Positions 22,684 to 38,200 of a stretch of 64,000 nucleotides of DNA are shown in pieces. Source of the DNA: Brachionus manjavacas (lineage: Eukaryota > Rotifera > Eurotatoria > Ploima > Brachionidae); NCBI GenBank assembly GCA_019054805.1, contig JAHQIY010000022.1, positions 682,001-746,000 of the forward strand. The letters are read 5' to 3'. Positions within the stretch are counted from its first letter, which is position 1. Every line of letters begins with the position of its first letter. A model generated the notes under the pieces. That model was given only the letters and a program-made list of their open reading frames with translations. It did no database searches and had not been told where the DNA came from. Made by a program: the position numbers and the translations under genes.

Positions 22684-22912
22684 TATTTCTAAATCGTCAA
22701 CGGAATCGATTAAATAATTTTTAAAGATTTCCAAAGCTTTGACCATTGTTGTACAATACCAAATGTATTTAAGCATGTGAACTTAACAATCGTATCTAGA
22801 CAAATATTAGTTCTCCTCTTCTTTCATTTATAAATTTTGCTCCTTCATTATAATAATTCTTCCTAGAGGTCAATAAACGACATTTACTTTCTATATGAAG
22901 CTGTTCAAAAAT
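22684..22912 (-). pseudogene. Isolated coding-like fragment
   Basis: On the minus strand an acceptor-like TTTTTGAACAG is followed by a stretch reading LHIESKCRLLTSRKNYYNEG and FINERRGELIF, then a possible second piece near 22684-22785. No upstream exons could be assembled in the AT-rich DNA up to 23240, and no family is recognised. It may be a relic exon or chance. Confidence 0.2.
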
Positions 22913-23243
22913 ATTATATTAAAAACAGAATAATATTAATCGATTCTTTTTGCTAGAGTAATTGTGATAGAGAATAAATAATATATCAGAAAAAATGAAC
23001 TAACTTGAGAAATTAAATATGCATAAAAACTAAAAGCTAAAGAACGCAATCAGTAAATAATTTTCTATATTTTTGCATATCTTAATATGATTTTTTGAAT
23101 AAAATTTATTAATTTCTTCTATTATTTCTAAAATTTTCTAATAATAAATCTTGTATTAATGGTGATTCAATTGCCTTAAATTATTTTTTGGGATTTAGAT
23201 TTTTGTAATATTTCAAGATAGAAGTTAAAACAGTTGGAAAAAT
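22913..23243. other. Spectraplakin upstream region
   Basis: AT-rich DNA immediately upstream of the spectraplakin start, presumably promoter and 5'UTR. TATTTCAAG ending near 23217 could be a 3' splice site. Nothing else is recognisable. Confidence 0.35.
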
Positions 23244-26200
23244 ATGAAAAATTTTAAGGCGAAGAAATTATTCAAAATTTCATCTCTTGAAAATTTAACA
23301 AAAAGTGAACAAAATCAGCCTCACAAAAATACAAACGATGCCTTAAATCAATCAGAAAATGTTGAATCAAAAGTGATCAATTATAATCAAAGTTTCTATG
23401 ACTTAGAGGAAATTACAAAAATTCAAGATTTTAGTAAAATAACTAATAAAACACTGGACATAAGTTTAAATTCCATGAATTATTCATTTGACATCGATGA
23501 CAGTGAGTTATTTAATCGTTTCGATAGAAACAAATTGCAGATAGACAACAAAGATTGGCTATCTGAAAAGCCGATTAGTATTTTACAATTAGATTCTGCT
23601 GATAGAGCAGTTTTAAAAATAGCTGGTAAATTTTTTAGTTTGTTTTGTCAGGAAAAAATAATTTTCTTAAAAATTTTTAGATCAGAGAGACAAAATTCAA
23701 ACGAAAACCTTCACAAAATGGATTAATCAGCACTTGAAAAAAATTTCGATTCAGATAAACGATTTATTTTCGGATTTAAGAAATGGTATCAATTTAATAT
23801 TGCTCTTGGAGCTTTTGACAGACAGAAAAATAGTAAAATACTAATTAAAATTAGTACAAATATTCATTAAATAATTCTAAAGAAAAAAGATTTCGGCTTA
23901 ATGAGATTTCACTGGTTGGAGAATGTAGAAAATTGCTTAAAGTTTCTCACAGCTCATAATGTATTGTTTTAATTTTGTCAGAAAAATCAAATTATTTTTT
24001 GTTTAGATAAAGATAGTAAATATTCGTCCTGATGAAATCGTGGATGGAAATCCGAAATTGACTCTAGGCTTAATTTGGATTATAATACTTCATTTTCAAG
24101 TGATTTGATGCTTAATTGATTTTTTAAATATTTTATTTGAATATAATTTGAAGATTTCTGAAGTTATTCTGGCAAATACCACGAATAATGAAATGGTTGT
24201 AAAAAACACTCTTATGTCATGGGTTAACAAAAATCTCGAACACTTGCCTAATCTCAAAATAACAGACTTTTCCAAATCTTGGAAAGATGGCCGAGCTCTT
24301 TTAATATTAATTCAGCAATACATGTAATGGACCAACAGTTAAAATAATTTTTAAAATAAAATTTTTCAATTAAGACCAGAAAATTTGATAGCTGATAAAA
24401 TAAGTGAAAACACAAATAGAGATAATTTGAAATTGGCTTTTGACTTGGCTGAGTCCTACTTTAAAGTACCAAAGCTCCTTGATCCAGAAGACGTTGATTC
24501 TGATATAGTTGACGAGAGATCAATCATGACATATTTATCAAGTTTATATCTCTCCCTTCCTCGAGTTAAATGTTCAGAAACGATAAATGAATCGCCGAAT
24601 TGTTTTCACGAATACTCTACAGAGTTACATTCAATAAATAAATGGATAGATGAAAAAATTGAATTCCTAGAGAAAAATGACCAGTTTCCTAATGAATTAA
24701 TAGATTTGAGAACTCAAATGGAGGATTTAAATTTTTTTTACTCATTTGACTTTAAGTTGAATGATAAAGAATTAATGAAAGATCAATCAAATAGATTTAA
24801 ACAAATAGAATCAGATCATGATCAGAGCCCTGATGAGCCCAATAACCAAGAATTAATCAATAAATGGGAAAGCTTGAAAATTCTGATCGAGAATAAAAAA
24901 TCTCAACTAGAGAAAGCTAATTTGGAATTTGAAAAAAACAAAAATAATTTCATTATAATTAACAATGAATTGAATAATCTCGAAATAAGTCTACAAGAAA
25001 TCGATTCAACAATTTCAGCAGTAAATATTTTCTATTTATGAACTTAATTTTTGAATTTTTTTTTTTCCTAAATTTTTCAAATTAGTTCACAATCAATATC
25101 GAAACTAAAAATCAGGCTTTTGAGAATGCCGATTGGATACAATTGGCAAAAATTGAAGACAATATTTTTGAATACGAAAAGCAAATAAGAAAATTCTCAT
25201 TAGATATTGACATGCTGCAAAAGGAAAAATTTCCTAATTCAGACTTTTTGGCTAAAAGGTAAGATTTTTGCAGTTTTTTAATTACATAACCAGAACGCAG
25301 TCTGCATAATTTCTTTCACTTATTGATAAAATGGGGATTTTTCAGAACTTTTTATACTTAATGGAGAGCAATAGGTGAAGTATAATTTCCATTAGCTAAT
25401 TTACTTTCCATTTTATTTTTAAAAGCTATTAAATTTTTTCATAATTTAAATTTGTCATTAAAAAAAAATATAGATCATAGACAATTTATTTCAAAAAGAG
25501 TTTTAAGCATTTTTTGAATTTGTTAGGCTGAATTCTTGATATCAAAATATGTTGTGCCAAAGTTTTTAATATTTTTCCAAATCACAAACATAAAATTTGC
25601 ATTTAAATTTTGTGCGTCCTCAAGAGATAAAAATATACAATATGGACATTTTTTACTTTCTTTTAATTTTTTTAATTTAACATGGTACAGTTTTTTTTTA
25701 TCGTTTTAACAAAAATTTTGTACTTTAATTCAGTTAAAAATTTAAGAAAATTCAATAACTCTAAGCTCTAAGAATGCTTTTTTTTGTGCAAATTTCAAGT
25801 GATAATTAAAAAAAGACTTTTTTTATTTATTTACTTGTTTATCTGTATCGAGCTATTGCTTTTAGCCTAAACTTTGGCTTTTATACCCTTTAAACATACA
25901 TACTTACTTGAAAAAAAAAAAAAGTACAATTAAGTTGGCACTCACAATTAGCATTCATAATTTAACACTAGAAGGGCCGGCTGTTTTATTGTAAAATTAA
26001 AAAATTTAAATATCTAGATAAATAAAAAAAAATATTTAGAAATTTTTTCAAAAATTTATTTCTTCCAGACAATAAATCAAGTTAAAACTTAAAAAATCGG
26101 GTCAATTTTACTAGCCGGGCTTTCTAGTGTTAAAACTTGGTAAAATTAAGTTTTACACCTTGATTTTACACTTGAAAACTTGAATTTTTCTAGTGGTAAA

Positions 26201-29200
26201 GCTGATAATAAACAATTTTTAATTTAAAAAAAAGTTAATATACTAAATGTAAATCATAATAATTTTTATAAAAAAATTCAATTTGTCAAACCGTTCAACA
26301 AAAGCCGAAGATGCTACAATTAAAAACAATTTTTTCGCTATTTCAAGCCAGAGTTTACGAAAGCAGAGAAAATTAAGTCTTAAGAGCGTTTATTAAGGGC
26401 TTATGCAACAAATGTCGATAGAACTAGACTTACAAACTTTTGAAAAATTAGCCGTCAATAGCAAATGTTCATGGACCTTTAAGGAGATCAAATTGTTCTA
26501 CAAAAGTTACCCAAATTTACAAAAAAATAAACTTCTCTTATTAATTAAATAATTAATTTATTAAAAAATTATAATCATATTTCATAAATTGAAATTTTCT
26601 AGAATAAAACTTTATTTATATTTAGTAGATTAATTATTTTTTAAATAAAAAATTGTTTACTATCAGCTTTAACACTAGAAAAATTCAAGTTTTCGAGTGT
26701 AAAATCAAAGTGTAAAACTTAATTTTACCAAGTTTTAAATTTTGAATGTTAATTGTGAGTGTAACAATTTCACTCACACTTAACACTTGGATTTGTTTCA
26801 AGTACGAATGTATGCCTTTAAATACTTTTATCTATTCCAGTCGAGTTTTATTTAAATTTGATAGATGTTCAAATGAAATAAGGTGACAATTTTAAAAATT
26901 AAATTTAAATCGAAAGAAATCCAAAGTAAAGAAAAAAAAATCTTGCATTGGCATTGTGGGTTGAGCTTTAGGATTAGCAATTTGTAATTTTTGTGTTTTT
27001 CCCATTAGGTTATTTCCATTTTCCCCAATTGAACAAATTATTAAGTGTAGAAAGGGTACAAGTGAATATATTCCTATCGATCAAAGTTGTGATCGTAGAT
27101 AATATGAACCCAAGTGAAGCTTTTGATAGAAAAAAAATAAAAAATCTTTCAATTATGCAGAGATGAATTACGGTGATAGTTCAAGGGAAATGGTTTTAAA
27201 TTTTTTTTTTTCATGACTTTGATTTTTATTAATTTAGAATTAAGAAACTAGAACACATGACATATAACATTCTAGTCGATTATAAAACAAAAAAGGCAGA
27301 TCTGGGATTGGGTCTCAATTCATTATGTTTGAATCAATCCGAAGCATCCCAAGTGGTTCTGAAAAATAGAGAAAACTTTGACCAAAGCAACAAATTAATA
27401 AATCGTAGCATTAAAATTGTTGAATCTACATTTATTTTGTCATTGTCGTCGAATTTGGAGCCTACAAAAACTGCACAAAGAGAATCGAATACAATATCTG
27501 CTTGTAAAGTTCTACCGTCTAATCTTAATCAACTGATTGATGATGCTTTTGAATGGATTGAAAATTTAAATAAAGAAATTTCTAATTTTGATTTCGATAA
27601 CAATGTGTACGACAGAGTAAATCATCGAATGGAAGAAATTACGAACGATGTCAAAACTTTTCACGATAGCCTAGATGCGATCAGTTTGATCGAGTATTCT
27701 GATTCACCCGATCTTAAATCAAAAACCGATAGAATTTTTTGTCATTTTAATGCACTATGTAAAAAATTAAAAATTAGCACCGAATCGTTAGAGCTTTTTG
27801 CCCTATTCCTTAAATCATTTAAAGAAGAAATGAAAGAACTAAATACCATTGAAAATGAGGAATTGAACAGAGACTGGTCAGTTCCTAGCAAACAAAACAT
27901 AGTTGAACTAGAAAAATACAGACATCAACTTTCGTCAAAAATAAATCTAAGAAACAAAAATATCAAGCAAATAACATACATGGCTAGCAAGCTCATCGAT
28001 TTAAATCATCCGGCCTGTGAATCTATTGAAAACAAAACCAAAACATTAGTTAATGAAATCGAATGGACAGAAAAATTGCTGCTTTTATTCGACATTCATT
28101 TAAAAAATCTTGAACTCTACAGCAAATTTAATCTAAATTACATTGAATTGTGGTCTGATTTAGAAATGATTGATGATCAAAAATGCGATGCTCAGATGAT
28201 CGAACAAATGGAAAGACAAATAGCCGCATTAAATGAAATGCTAATGCAACTTCCGTCATTTAAAATTCGTAAAATGAGAATTGTTGATCCCTTGCCAAAC
28301 GCTATACTTTTGGTGGATTACAAAACTCTTTACAGCAGCTTTTCTAGAGGAGAATACTTTAAAATTTTAAACAATTCAAATTACTTGAGATGGAATATTT
28401 ACAGTATTTCACAAGATTGTGAGGATTGTGTTCCTAGTGTTTGCTTCACCATTCCTGGCCCAGACAAAGAATTGAAAAAAATTGTCGATAGTTGTAAACA
28501 GAAATTGGCAAATTTAAAAAATCGAATGAATGTGCAGCTTGTTCAAAAAAATTTTACTAAACAGTCAAATGAATCTGAAAATTCTGAAAATAAATTACTT
28601 AACGAATTAGACCAAAAATTAACTAAAATGCTGGAATCTACAGATAACAAAATAAGAATTTTGGGTAATTTTTTTATTTTTTTTAGATTAAAATAGAAAA
28701 AAAATATCTGACTCACCATTTTTCATTTAAAGACGGTATTTGTGTCAAGTCGAATCCTCCGATTTCAATACCATTAGAAATTATGGATTTGAATTTAGTC
28801 TTAAACTCATTAGTAGATAAATTTGCTCAGTTGAGCAAATGTGAATTGTTTTCAATCGACTATTCATTAAACGACGAAAGTAACCATGAAAAAGAGAAGA
28901 AATGTATGTTGAGAAAAAATTGCTATTTGATTAAAAAGTTTCAGGTAAAATTTTAGTAAAATTAATTATAATTTAAAAAATATTTCGCATCAAATCGACT
29001 AGATCCTAGTCGACCTGTATGACCTAATTTTTTCATCTAATGTAAATTTGAAATATCTATGTCACTTTTAATTAATAATTGGTATCATTACCTAGAAGCA
29101 TTTTATTAAATTTAAATTACAATCTATCATTTTAGATTCAATTTTTTTCTATTTGATTTAATGGACTATACTGAATTCTACTTCTCGTCATCTCTTTATT

Positions 29201-32200
29201 CTTATCTAGAGATTTTATTGAGATTTAGAATTTTTTTTAATTAATTCACTTTAAAAAAAAGTGAATTCTATTTTATTTCAAAAAATATTAGACTTTAATT
29301 GATATTTTTTTTGTAGGTGCTTAGGAAAAAATTTATTCCAATTTTTTTCATTAAGCCTTTTAAGGCTTCGTATAAATTAAGCTTATGTTACGTTTAATTT
29401 GCTAAATAGGTAAATAAATAACGATTTGATTCATTCTGAATTGCTAGAATATTACGTGTTTTTATTATTTTGAGTTGGTAGATTTTTATAAATTATTTTA
29501 ATTGCTTAATCATTTTAATTTTTGCATTCAAAATTGTATGCGTTCATTGAATTAAGATTTGAAGATTAAAATACACAGAACCAAATTTATTATGTATTGC
29601 CCCAACAATGTTTAAGGTTAAGTTTATAGCAATATAATTTATTTTTAATAATAATCAAATTTAAGATGAAATTTTATTTTTAAAATTTTATTTTTTTTTT
29701 GTTATTTTCTGATTTTATGAAAAACAAAAAACAAAAATCTATCATGTCTTTGAATCGAAAAATACATTCCGAAACACAACAACAGTCTATTCGAACAACA
29801 TCTTTTCGCTTTGAAGTCAAAGTAATCAGCCATCAATCTAAACAAAGGTTAAATACGATTTCAACAAGTTCAAATCTGTCATCATGTTCTTCATTTTCTA
29901 ATAAATATACAAAAATTAACACGCTAAAAATTGAACCTAGAAGAGAGATAAATGCCCATTGCCATGAGGCAACACACGACAATTTTTCTTTACAAGCCTC
30001 TCTGAATGATTCATCGAACAACTCTAATTCAAGTCAATGTCCAATAATCCTTCCGATTCAAACATGTGAAAAAACAAATCTCAAAACTTTTAATCTCACT
30101 GATCATCTAAAATCAAATATTCAATTTGATGTCACCTTAAAGCCGTCATTTTGCATAAGAAATAATCGACTTGATGCATCGTTAGATATTTCTCAAAGTG
30201 TATGATTTATCCTAAATAAAATTGCTTCTAGGACTAATCTTTTAAATATTAACAAACAATTTAGCTAGATTGTGTCTAAAATAAATTCTAATTTAAGGAT
30301 TTGAACGATTTCGATTACAGATCTTTCGAAAAAAAATGCAGTAGCTTACAAAATAAGATAGATTCCTTGCAAATGCCGCAGAATATGAATGAGAAAGACA
30401 TTTACGAGAATAAGCTTGTTCAAATTAAAACAAAATTTAGAGAAATAATGGATTTATCAAAATTTTTTAATAATAAGTCTGTTTATAAAAATTTTATGTC
30501 TTTAAAATAATTGTTTAAAAAAATAAAGCGCAAATAATGTAGAAGAAATAGCAGTATCGCTGGATAAATTTTGCAATGGCCTTACATTTATCGAAAGTCA
30601 GCTTAAAATTAGTGCTTTTGACAAATTCGGTGATATTGATTTAATGAAGCAAGAAATGGAATTGATTTCAGTAATTATGTGAATAAATTAATTCATTTCT
30701 GAAAGCCTATTTTCACATTTAGAATTTAAAGAAAGTTATAAAATCAAATGAGAGAGAAATGAAAAATCTTTTGGAATTTAAAGAAAATTTAGAATCAAAA
30801 TCAAAAGATTGTTTGAATATTAGCCCGAATCTTTCCAAGGAAAATTTCAATTTTGGAAGCTCAATTAAAAAATTTGGAGATTTGTTAAACAACTACAATG
30901 ATAGATGGAAGAATTCTATTGCTGAATATAAAAAAAGGTTTTTTTTTTTAATACATAAAAATTTAATGATCGAATAACTAATCAATTATCTAGACGGAAT
31001 AAGCTTAAAAAGTGTTTATATGATTACCAAGATTATATTCAATTGCAAAAATCAAGATGCTTAGAAAATGATCTATTTGAAAACCTATCAATTGCTAATG
31101 AGATTGATTCAGCAGAAGAACTAAAGCAGTCATTTTCTTTAACCAAGGTATTTAATTTTTTTTTAATATACAAGAAAATTCCTACATTTAAAATTTTTAA
31201 CAAAAAATCACTTCAAAAATCCTATTTTAATTTCATAAAAGCTAATTTTAAATTTTTTTGAAATTAAAGTACCACTGTTTTTTTTTTAATTTATTTTATT
31301 AAACTTTAGTCGATGTTAATATATTAATATGTCAATATTTTCAATGTGTAATAATGTAAACAAAAATGTTTATCTAATTGAACATTTAACAAAAAAAATT
31401 GAACGTAAATGAGAGGACAAAATGAATAATGATTATTGGAATTAAAAAAAATTATATTTCAAATTAAACATTTTATTCAATTTCTTAGAAAAAACGCCTA
31501 TTTTATTACATTCTATTTTTTTAACTTTTTTTTACATCACCTTTAAAGGGTTCATTGAAATAAATAAATAAATAAATAAATTGAACAATTAATAATGAAA
31601 AATAAATTTATATAATAAAACTTTACCAGAAAAGGTGCGTACTGAAATAAATTACATTTTCTTACGATTTGAAAAATGTTCATTAATTTGAAGAGTTTAA
31701 AATCAAAAACGAATAACGAGCGATAGTTAAGCAATTAGTAATTGATTTTAAATTATGAATTTTCAAATTTAATTTTCTTTTCATTAATTAACCTTTTTAT
31801 CATTTTTTTCGTTTTATTTTATTCTATCGTATTTTTTTTATTTTTTTTATGTATCTTTATTTTTTGAAGGAGCTTTAGCTCGGTAGAGATTTACAAATCA
31901 AATTAGAAAAAATAAAATTTTGCTGTGTAAATGCTGATAAGAATCCACAATGTAAAATAATTTATACACAAAAATACAATATAATACATTTTTCGAGAAG
32001 AAGTTAATTTTTTTTACTAAGAACTCGAAATTAAGGGATAATTTTTTTTTCTCTTAGACTGAATAAACTGAGTCAATTTTTTATTAAAAGCATTTAATTT
32101 CAATTTATTTATTTTAAATATAATTTTTGTCTTAGCTTCTTAAATAGGTTAATCACAACCAAATTAAAAACATCGTTACAAAAAACTACAAACCTGTTTT

Positions 32201-35200
32201 TAGTGTATTTTTTTTCCTCTTTTTTATACGCGGTTTTGTAAATAATTGACAACAAAAATTTAACTTAAATTAAATAGAGCGAAAGGCTGACAAAAAAGTC
32301 TTTGTTCCATTCGAGTTAGTCCCGAGATGCTCTCAAACTAATTCGAATCATAATAATACTAATATTTGAATAAGTTTATTATTTCTTCCTTTTTTGTGTG
32401 TTTGTTTTATTTTTTATAAATCTGGTGGCTAGAATTGCTGTATATTAAAATAGGCATATTTATAATATACTCATATTCACTCAAATGAAAAAAAAAGATA
32501 AATCTTAGCAAAAACATCAATTGTATTTGGGTCAATCCAAAAAAAATTTTAATGAAAAATTTTGCTTGAGTAATTAAATAAACGTATCTCTATTATTAGC
32601 TTTGGTTTGAATTTAGAATACGTGTTTTCGAATATATTTGTTTATAATCAAATAGTTTGGATTATTTCAAAAAAACAAATCGACAAATTTTCAACATCAT
32701 TGGTTGACAAAAGTTTCATGAGACATTCAATATTTTGAATAATTGAGTTAAACCAGGCTCTATTGATTGATAATAAGAAGTTTCTATTTACCTACTTAGT
32801 TTAATCCTTTTTCTCTTACTTTCAATTTAGGTCGAGTGAACGACTAATGATACAAAAAGTAATATTGAATTTGTTTTCATTACCAAAGAGTTTAAACAAC
32901 AATATAACAATTGATAGCTAGAGTTTCTTTTGTTTTAAACATAATGATAATTTCAACTTATTAGAATAATTTTAAGTTTTTTTTCTTTGTTGCTGAATAT
33001 TCGGTAGCTTATTAAACAAAAAACGAAAAATTTTATATTCATAATTTCTTTTCCAAAATTTAATGGAATTTTGAGTTTCCAATCAGTAATTAAATATATA
33101 TAATCGTATGTGTTAGAATTAAAAATCCAATGGCTCATTGATTGAAGAAAGCAATGATGGACACTGATTCAGCAAACATTTATTGCTTCTATAAGAGCTC
33201 TTTGATATCAGATTATAGATTGACGTTAACTGATTTATTTGAAATAAATCTAATCGACCACAAAAATGGCCTAATTATAAATCCACTAAATGGAGATCGT
33301 CTAGCCGTAATAGACGCAATACGAATTGATTTGATCAATCCTGATGTTAAAGAAATTTTTAACACATTTAAAGAATGCAGCCGAGATGACCGAATTCTAT
33401 CGGAAACTAAAATTTCAATAAATGAAGCTATTCGTTTATCGATTTTAGATCCATTAACGAACGTTATACATTTATCGTCAATCAATCCAGACTTGAAAGT
33501 TAACATCTACGAAGCGGCAAAGCGGTTTATTGTACTAAAACCATTGAGTCTGAGCGAGGCTTTCATCAAAAACTTGATAAGACCAGACGGTTTTGTTCGA
33601 AATCCTTTTGACCAAAAACTTTACCAATTTAAAGAACTTGTTAGTGACAAATCGAACGAAAAAAGGGTGAAAAAGTTTTATTTTTTTGACAATGACATCA
33701 AGCACATAACTGTTTGTTACAATTCTCACAGAAAACTCTTATCCATCCGAGAAGCTATTGAGCAAGGATTTATAATACCCGAATCATTTCAAATCAACTC
33801 AAACATTCTAGAAAACTCTCATGTTGACAAAGTCAGCATTTATGACGCCTTCTATACTGATGTATTAGAATCTAAATTTTATTTGTTATTATATAAACCT
33901 ATTGTGGAGCATGCTTATATTGCCGTTGGCAAAAATGAATTTAGTAATTTACGTGAAAGAATAGGAATACTCGAGGCTGTGAAGCTTAAATTTATTAACT
34001 TGAAAAAATTTACCTACTCGGTTTATCCGTCGAAAGAAAAAGTTTCTTTGACCGAAGCAGCTTACAAATACAATGTGGTCGACAAACAGCTGTTGGATCT
34101 CCTCAGCTCTTCGATTGGCTTTTGCAGAGATAGCAAAAAATTGACAATATTAGACTGCATTAATAACTGTTCATTGATATTGGATCGGCAAGTTTACAAA
34201 AATCCGATCAATCAAGAACTAATGCCGTTTGATTCTAATTTGTGTCAAGCGATTGTTGGAAAGAATGTTGTCGAAAAATTTAAAAAGTTGGCTCCTAAAA
34301 TCTCAATGAAAACTTTTGTTCTATCGAATTTATCAATCGATAATGGTCATTCAAAACAATTCAGTAAAAGATTTCAAAACATATCCGCAGATGAAACTAT
34401 TGCACACAGTTTGCATAAAATTGAAAGTAAAGAATTGGACAAAGAGAAACGCTCCAAAGATAATTCATTTGAAAAAGAAAACAAAATGGGTGTCATTGAT
34501 AGTGAAAATGGAACGCATGTGCATAGAGTTAATCAGATCTGTACGCCAGCTGACAATGCAAGTAAAATGATCACAAACTTGAGGACTGTCCAAATGGAAA
34601 CAACTTTAGCGGTGCATTCAATTAAAGATGAAAAAAGCGGAAAATTTTGTTCAATTAATGAAGCGATAGACAGAAAAATATTAGACAAAAACAAGTTTTC
34701 AATTAAAAGTACAATAACAGGAGAAGAGCTTGGCTTAATGGAAGCGTACAATAGGGGATTTCTCAAAGGCCATGTCACCAAAAACTATGTAAACGATAAG
34801 TCGACTGTGACTTGTGATGAAACAAAAAATGATTTGGAAAAAAATGTTTCTTTTACTGAATCAGAAGAGAAAATATTTAGAATTAGAGCGGTTTATGATC
34901 CGAAAAGGAAATGTTTCTTAAATGTTAAACAAGCATTGGATGAAGGTCTTGTTGATGAAACAACCGGAAAATACAAGGATCCGATGAGCGGGGAACATTT
35001 GAGCTTAAATCAAGCAAATACTCAAGGATTTATTCTAGTTGATTCCAGCGATGGCATTAAGCTAGACGAGTCTAATTCAATTCTAACTATTGATATAATT
35101 GACACAAACAAAAACAATTCACAGATCAACAGCTTTTATTCCAACAAAGTTTCGTTTGATAGAACAATTCTTTTTGAAATTACTGAACTTGGTCAAATTG

Positions 35201-38200
35201 AATGCGAAAAAAAACACGAAAATTGCAACCAGAATTTTTTCGAGCATCCAATTTTGAATGAAAAAGAAATGTCACACGATGCAACATTTGAAATTGATGA
35301 TTCTGGCAAATCGAAAGTGCTCGATCTTGATACAATTTCTCGTTTTGTCAAAAGAGAAATTCGTTTGGACACGGACGACAAAAATCTGAAATTAGTTTCG
35401 AGAAAATCAGACAATTATAGAAGAAATAGAACTGTCATAGTAATTAATGATAGCATTTTCTCAGATAACACATTAGAAAATAGACTTAAATTAAATAAAT
35501 TTTGTGATGAGATAAATTTTAGCTACACAAAAAAATCAAACGATAAACAATCAGTAAGAAAATTTAAATATCACTAAGAACTTTCGATCCATTGACTTCG
35601 AAATAATATTTGAAGTTTGCATCTTTTTAGATTTAAATTGCTCATCCATCTTTTGTTTTAGAATGTCCCAAAGAGATTCAAATTTATTTAGACAAAATTA
35701 TTTTCGAATAAGTTCTAAAGAAAAATTAACTAAATTGAGTCAGAAATACGAAATAATATCATTTTCGGACCCAACTTCAGGAATTGAATATAGCATAGAT
35801 GAAATTATTGACTTAAGACTCTTTGACAATGTAACCGAAGAGTTTTTGTGTCAAGATAAAAACGTTAGAGTGTCAATAGATGAAGCTATAAAATTAAATC
35901 TAGTTCAATTCAAAATAGTTGAACACTATTTTGAGCAAATTTCTGAAACTGATAAATTTTTTCAACTAAAATCGTTTAAGAATGAAGATAAATCGAAAAG
36001 TAGCATAATACAAAAGGTATTCTGTCGATTTTCTTGTTGCCAATGTTAATGAAGTTTCTAAACTTTGTTGAAATTTATATGTTAATTATTGTTTTTGATT
36101 TTTCTAGGATTGATATTAAAAATTATAAAATTTCTCAAAATAATTTTTTGTTTTTTTCTAATTTAAACTGAAAAACTGTTCTATTGAAATTAAATTTGTA
36201 CGCATGTTATTTTTTACAAGTATTCGATGCTAAAATCAAAGCTAGAATTAACTTGAGTGTTTTAAAATTTTCTAAATTAATTTTTCTTCTTATCAAGGAA
36301 TCAATTGATTACGACAATAAACAAAAAGCTGAACACAATCGAAAAGAAAGAACTGATCTCAATGACAAAGAAAGAAATTTATTCACGGAGAAAATTATAC
36401 AAAGCAACTCCAAATCTTCTGAAGTATTATTTTGGCTAAAAATTTTAGACATTATTTGGAAACATTTTATTTTAAATAGTTTGGAGAAGTCTTATGGAAC
36501 AGAATCTTATCGGAAATTGATGACTTAAATTCAAACGTTTTGAATATTGAGAAAGAATTGCGCATGCAAAGTCACATTAATCAAAATGTCGAGGAGTTAA
36601 TTTTCCGCTTAAATGAAGCAGAAACTTTTAAACGAAAACTCGATAAGATCATCGAAGGATTTAAACGTAATCTCAATTTGACACAAGAGTTCTACAAGAC
36701 AAACCCTTCGAATGTAAATTTTGAAGAGCTCCGAGCTAAACACAAAAGCATTGATTTCAACATAGAAAGAGTAAATTTGATTATTTGCATTTTAAATAAA
36801 GTTTAATATTTTTTAAATAAACAAAAGATTAATAAAGAAATTTCGCACAGAATCAAAAACTACAATGATCTCAATGAAACACTAAAAAAATTAAAATCAA
36901 AATTTGGAGATTTCGTGGAACAAATGAAGCTAATAAGTGAACAATTAAGCGAATTTAAACAGCGATTCAATGACTATCCTGATCATCTTTCGAATCTAGC
37001 TCAAAATGAACTTGATCTAGCCACCATAGACAAAAAAATCAAGTCTAATAATTTAGATTTGAAATCAATAGACAATTTGACAGAAACATTTAAAGAACTG
37101 ATCAAAAAAAACGATCACATTTTAATTAAATTCAAAAGTGACATTCAACCGAAAGCATCTCCTGATTATTTTAAAAGAGAAAATTTTAAAATTATTGAAA
37201 ATTATAAAACAGAAGCAAAAGATCATTATGAAAATCTTTTACTAACGGTTGATCAAATAAACATTTTGAACAATAACTTTAGCCAAGCTACATCATTCAT
37301 TTTGTCATTTGAAACATGGTTTCGGTCCTTTGAATCCAAACTCAACGAGGAACGTCAAATGGTTAATTTTTTACCCAACAAACAGATTAGTGTAGAGCAT
37401 TTTATAAGTAGCTTTAGAAATTTTAAAAATGAAATTATCGAAAAAAAATCGAGTCTAGCAAATTTAGAAAATCTTGAGATGAATGCATCGATGGTTTATG
37501 AGAAGCTAACAAACTCGCCATTTACCCAGAAAAAGTCGCCTGAATATCTGGCTCGACTGGATTCGGTCCACACTCAAATTTCTAATATTGTTCAGTCATT
37601 GTTATCTTTTAATAAATATCAGCAATATTTAGATGAAATGAACACAAAGTTTGAGAACATACAGCTAAACGACGATGTGAGCGTTCAAAAAATTTCCAAG
37701 ATGATTGAAAATTTGGCCAAGCTTAGAGCTGATTTGCAGCAAGAGATCAAGAATTCAAATAGCTCAAAGGTCAAAGAAAATGACTCAATGAACAATGTGA
37801 TAAAGAGCATTCTAGCTCTGTCAAACAAAGTCGACAATAAGTATCAAAATTTAACTGGGCTAAATGATCTTCTGAAATCGTACGAATCTAAAATGAAACA
37901 AATTGAAATAATTATTGATCAAGCAGACAAGAGTATCAACTCAGAAAACACGACTAAAATACCCGAAAACATCGACTTAATTTTGAACAATTTAAAGCAA
38001 GAAAAGACCAGCTTGGAAGCAAACAAAATAGAATGCTTTGAAAGCATTCGTAATTCATGTTTATTTCGAATCGAAGCCGATTATGTGCCTGACGTTCTAA
38101 ACACTAGTACGTTAAAGCTCTTGACGAAATCGGTTGCTGAAAAAAAACTGCAATTAAATGAAAAAATCCTCTTGATTGACGGCAACATAGAATACTTTTC

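Noticed and set aside
23244-31261. A string of separate small genes suggested by isolated open frames
   Set aside because: GT-AG introns with consistent phases join most of them into the CH-CH-plakin N-terminus of one spectraplakin.
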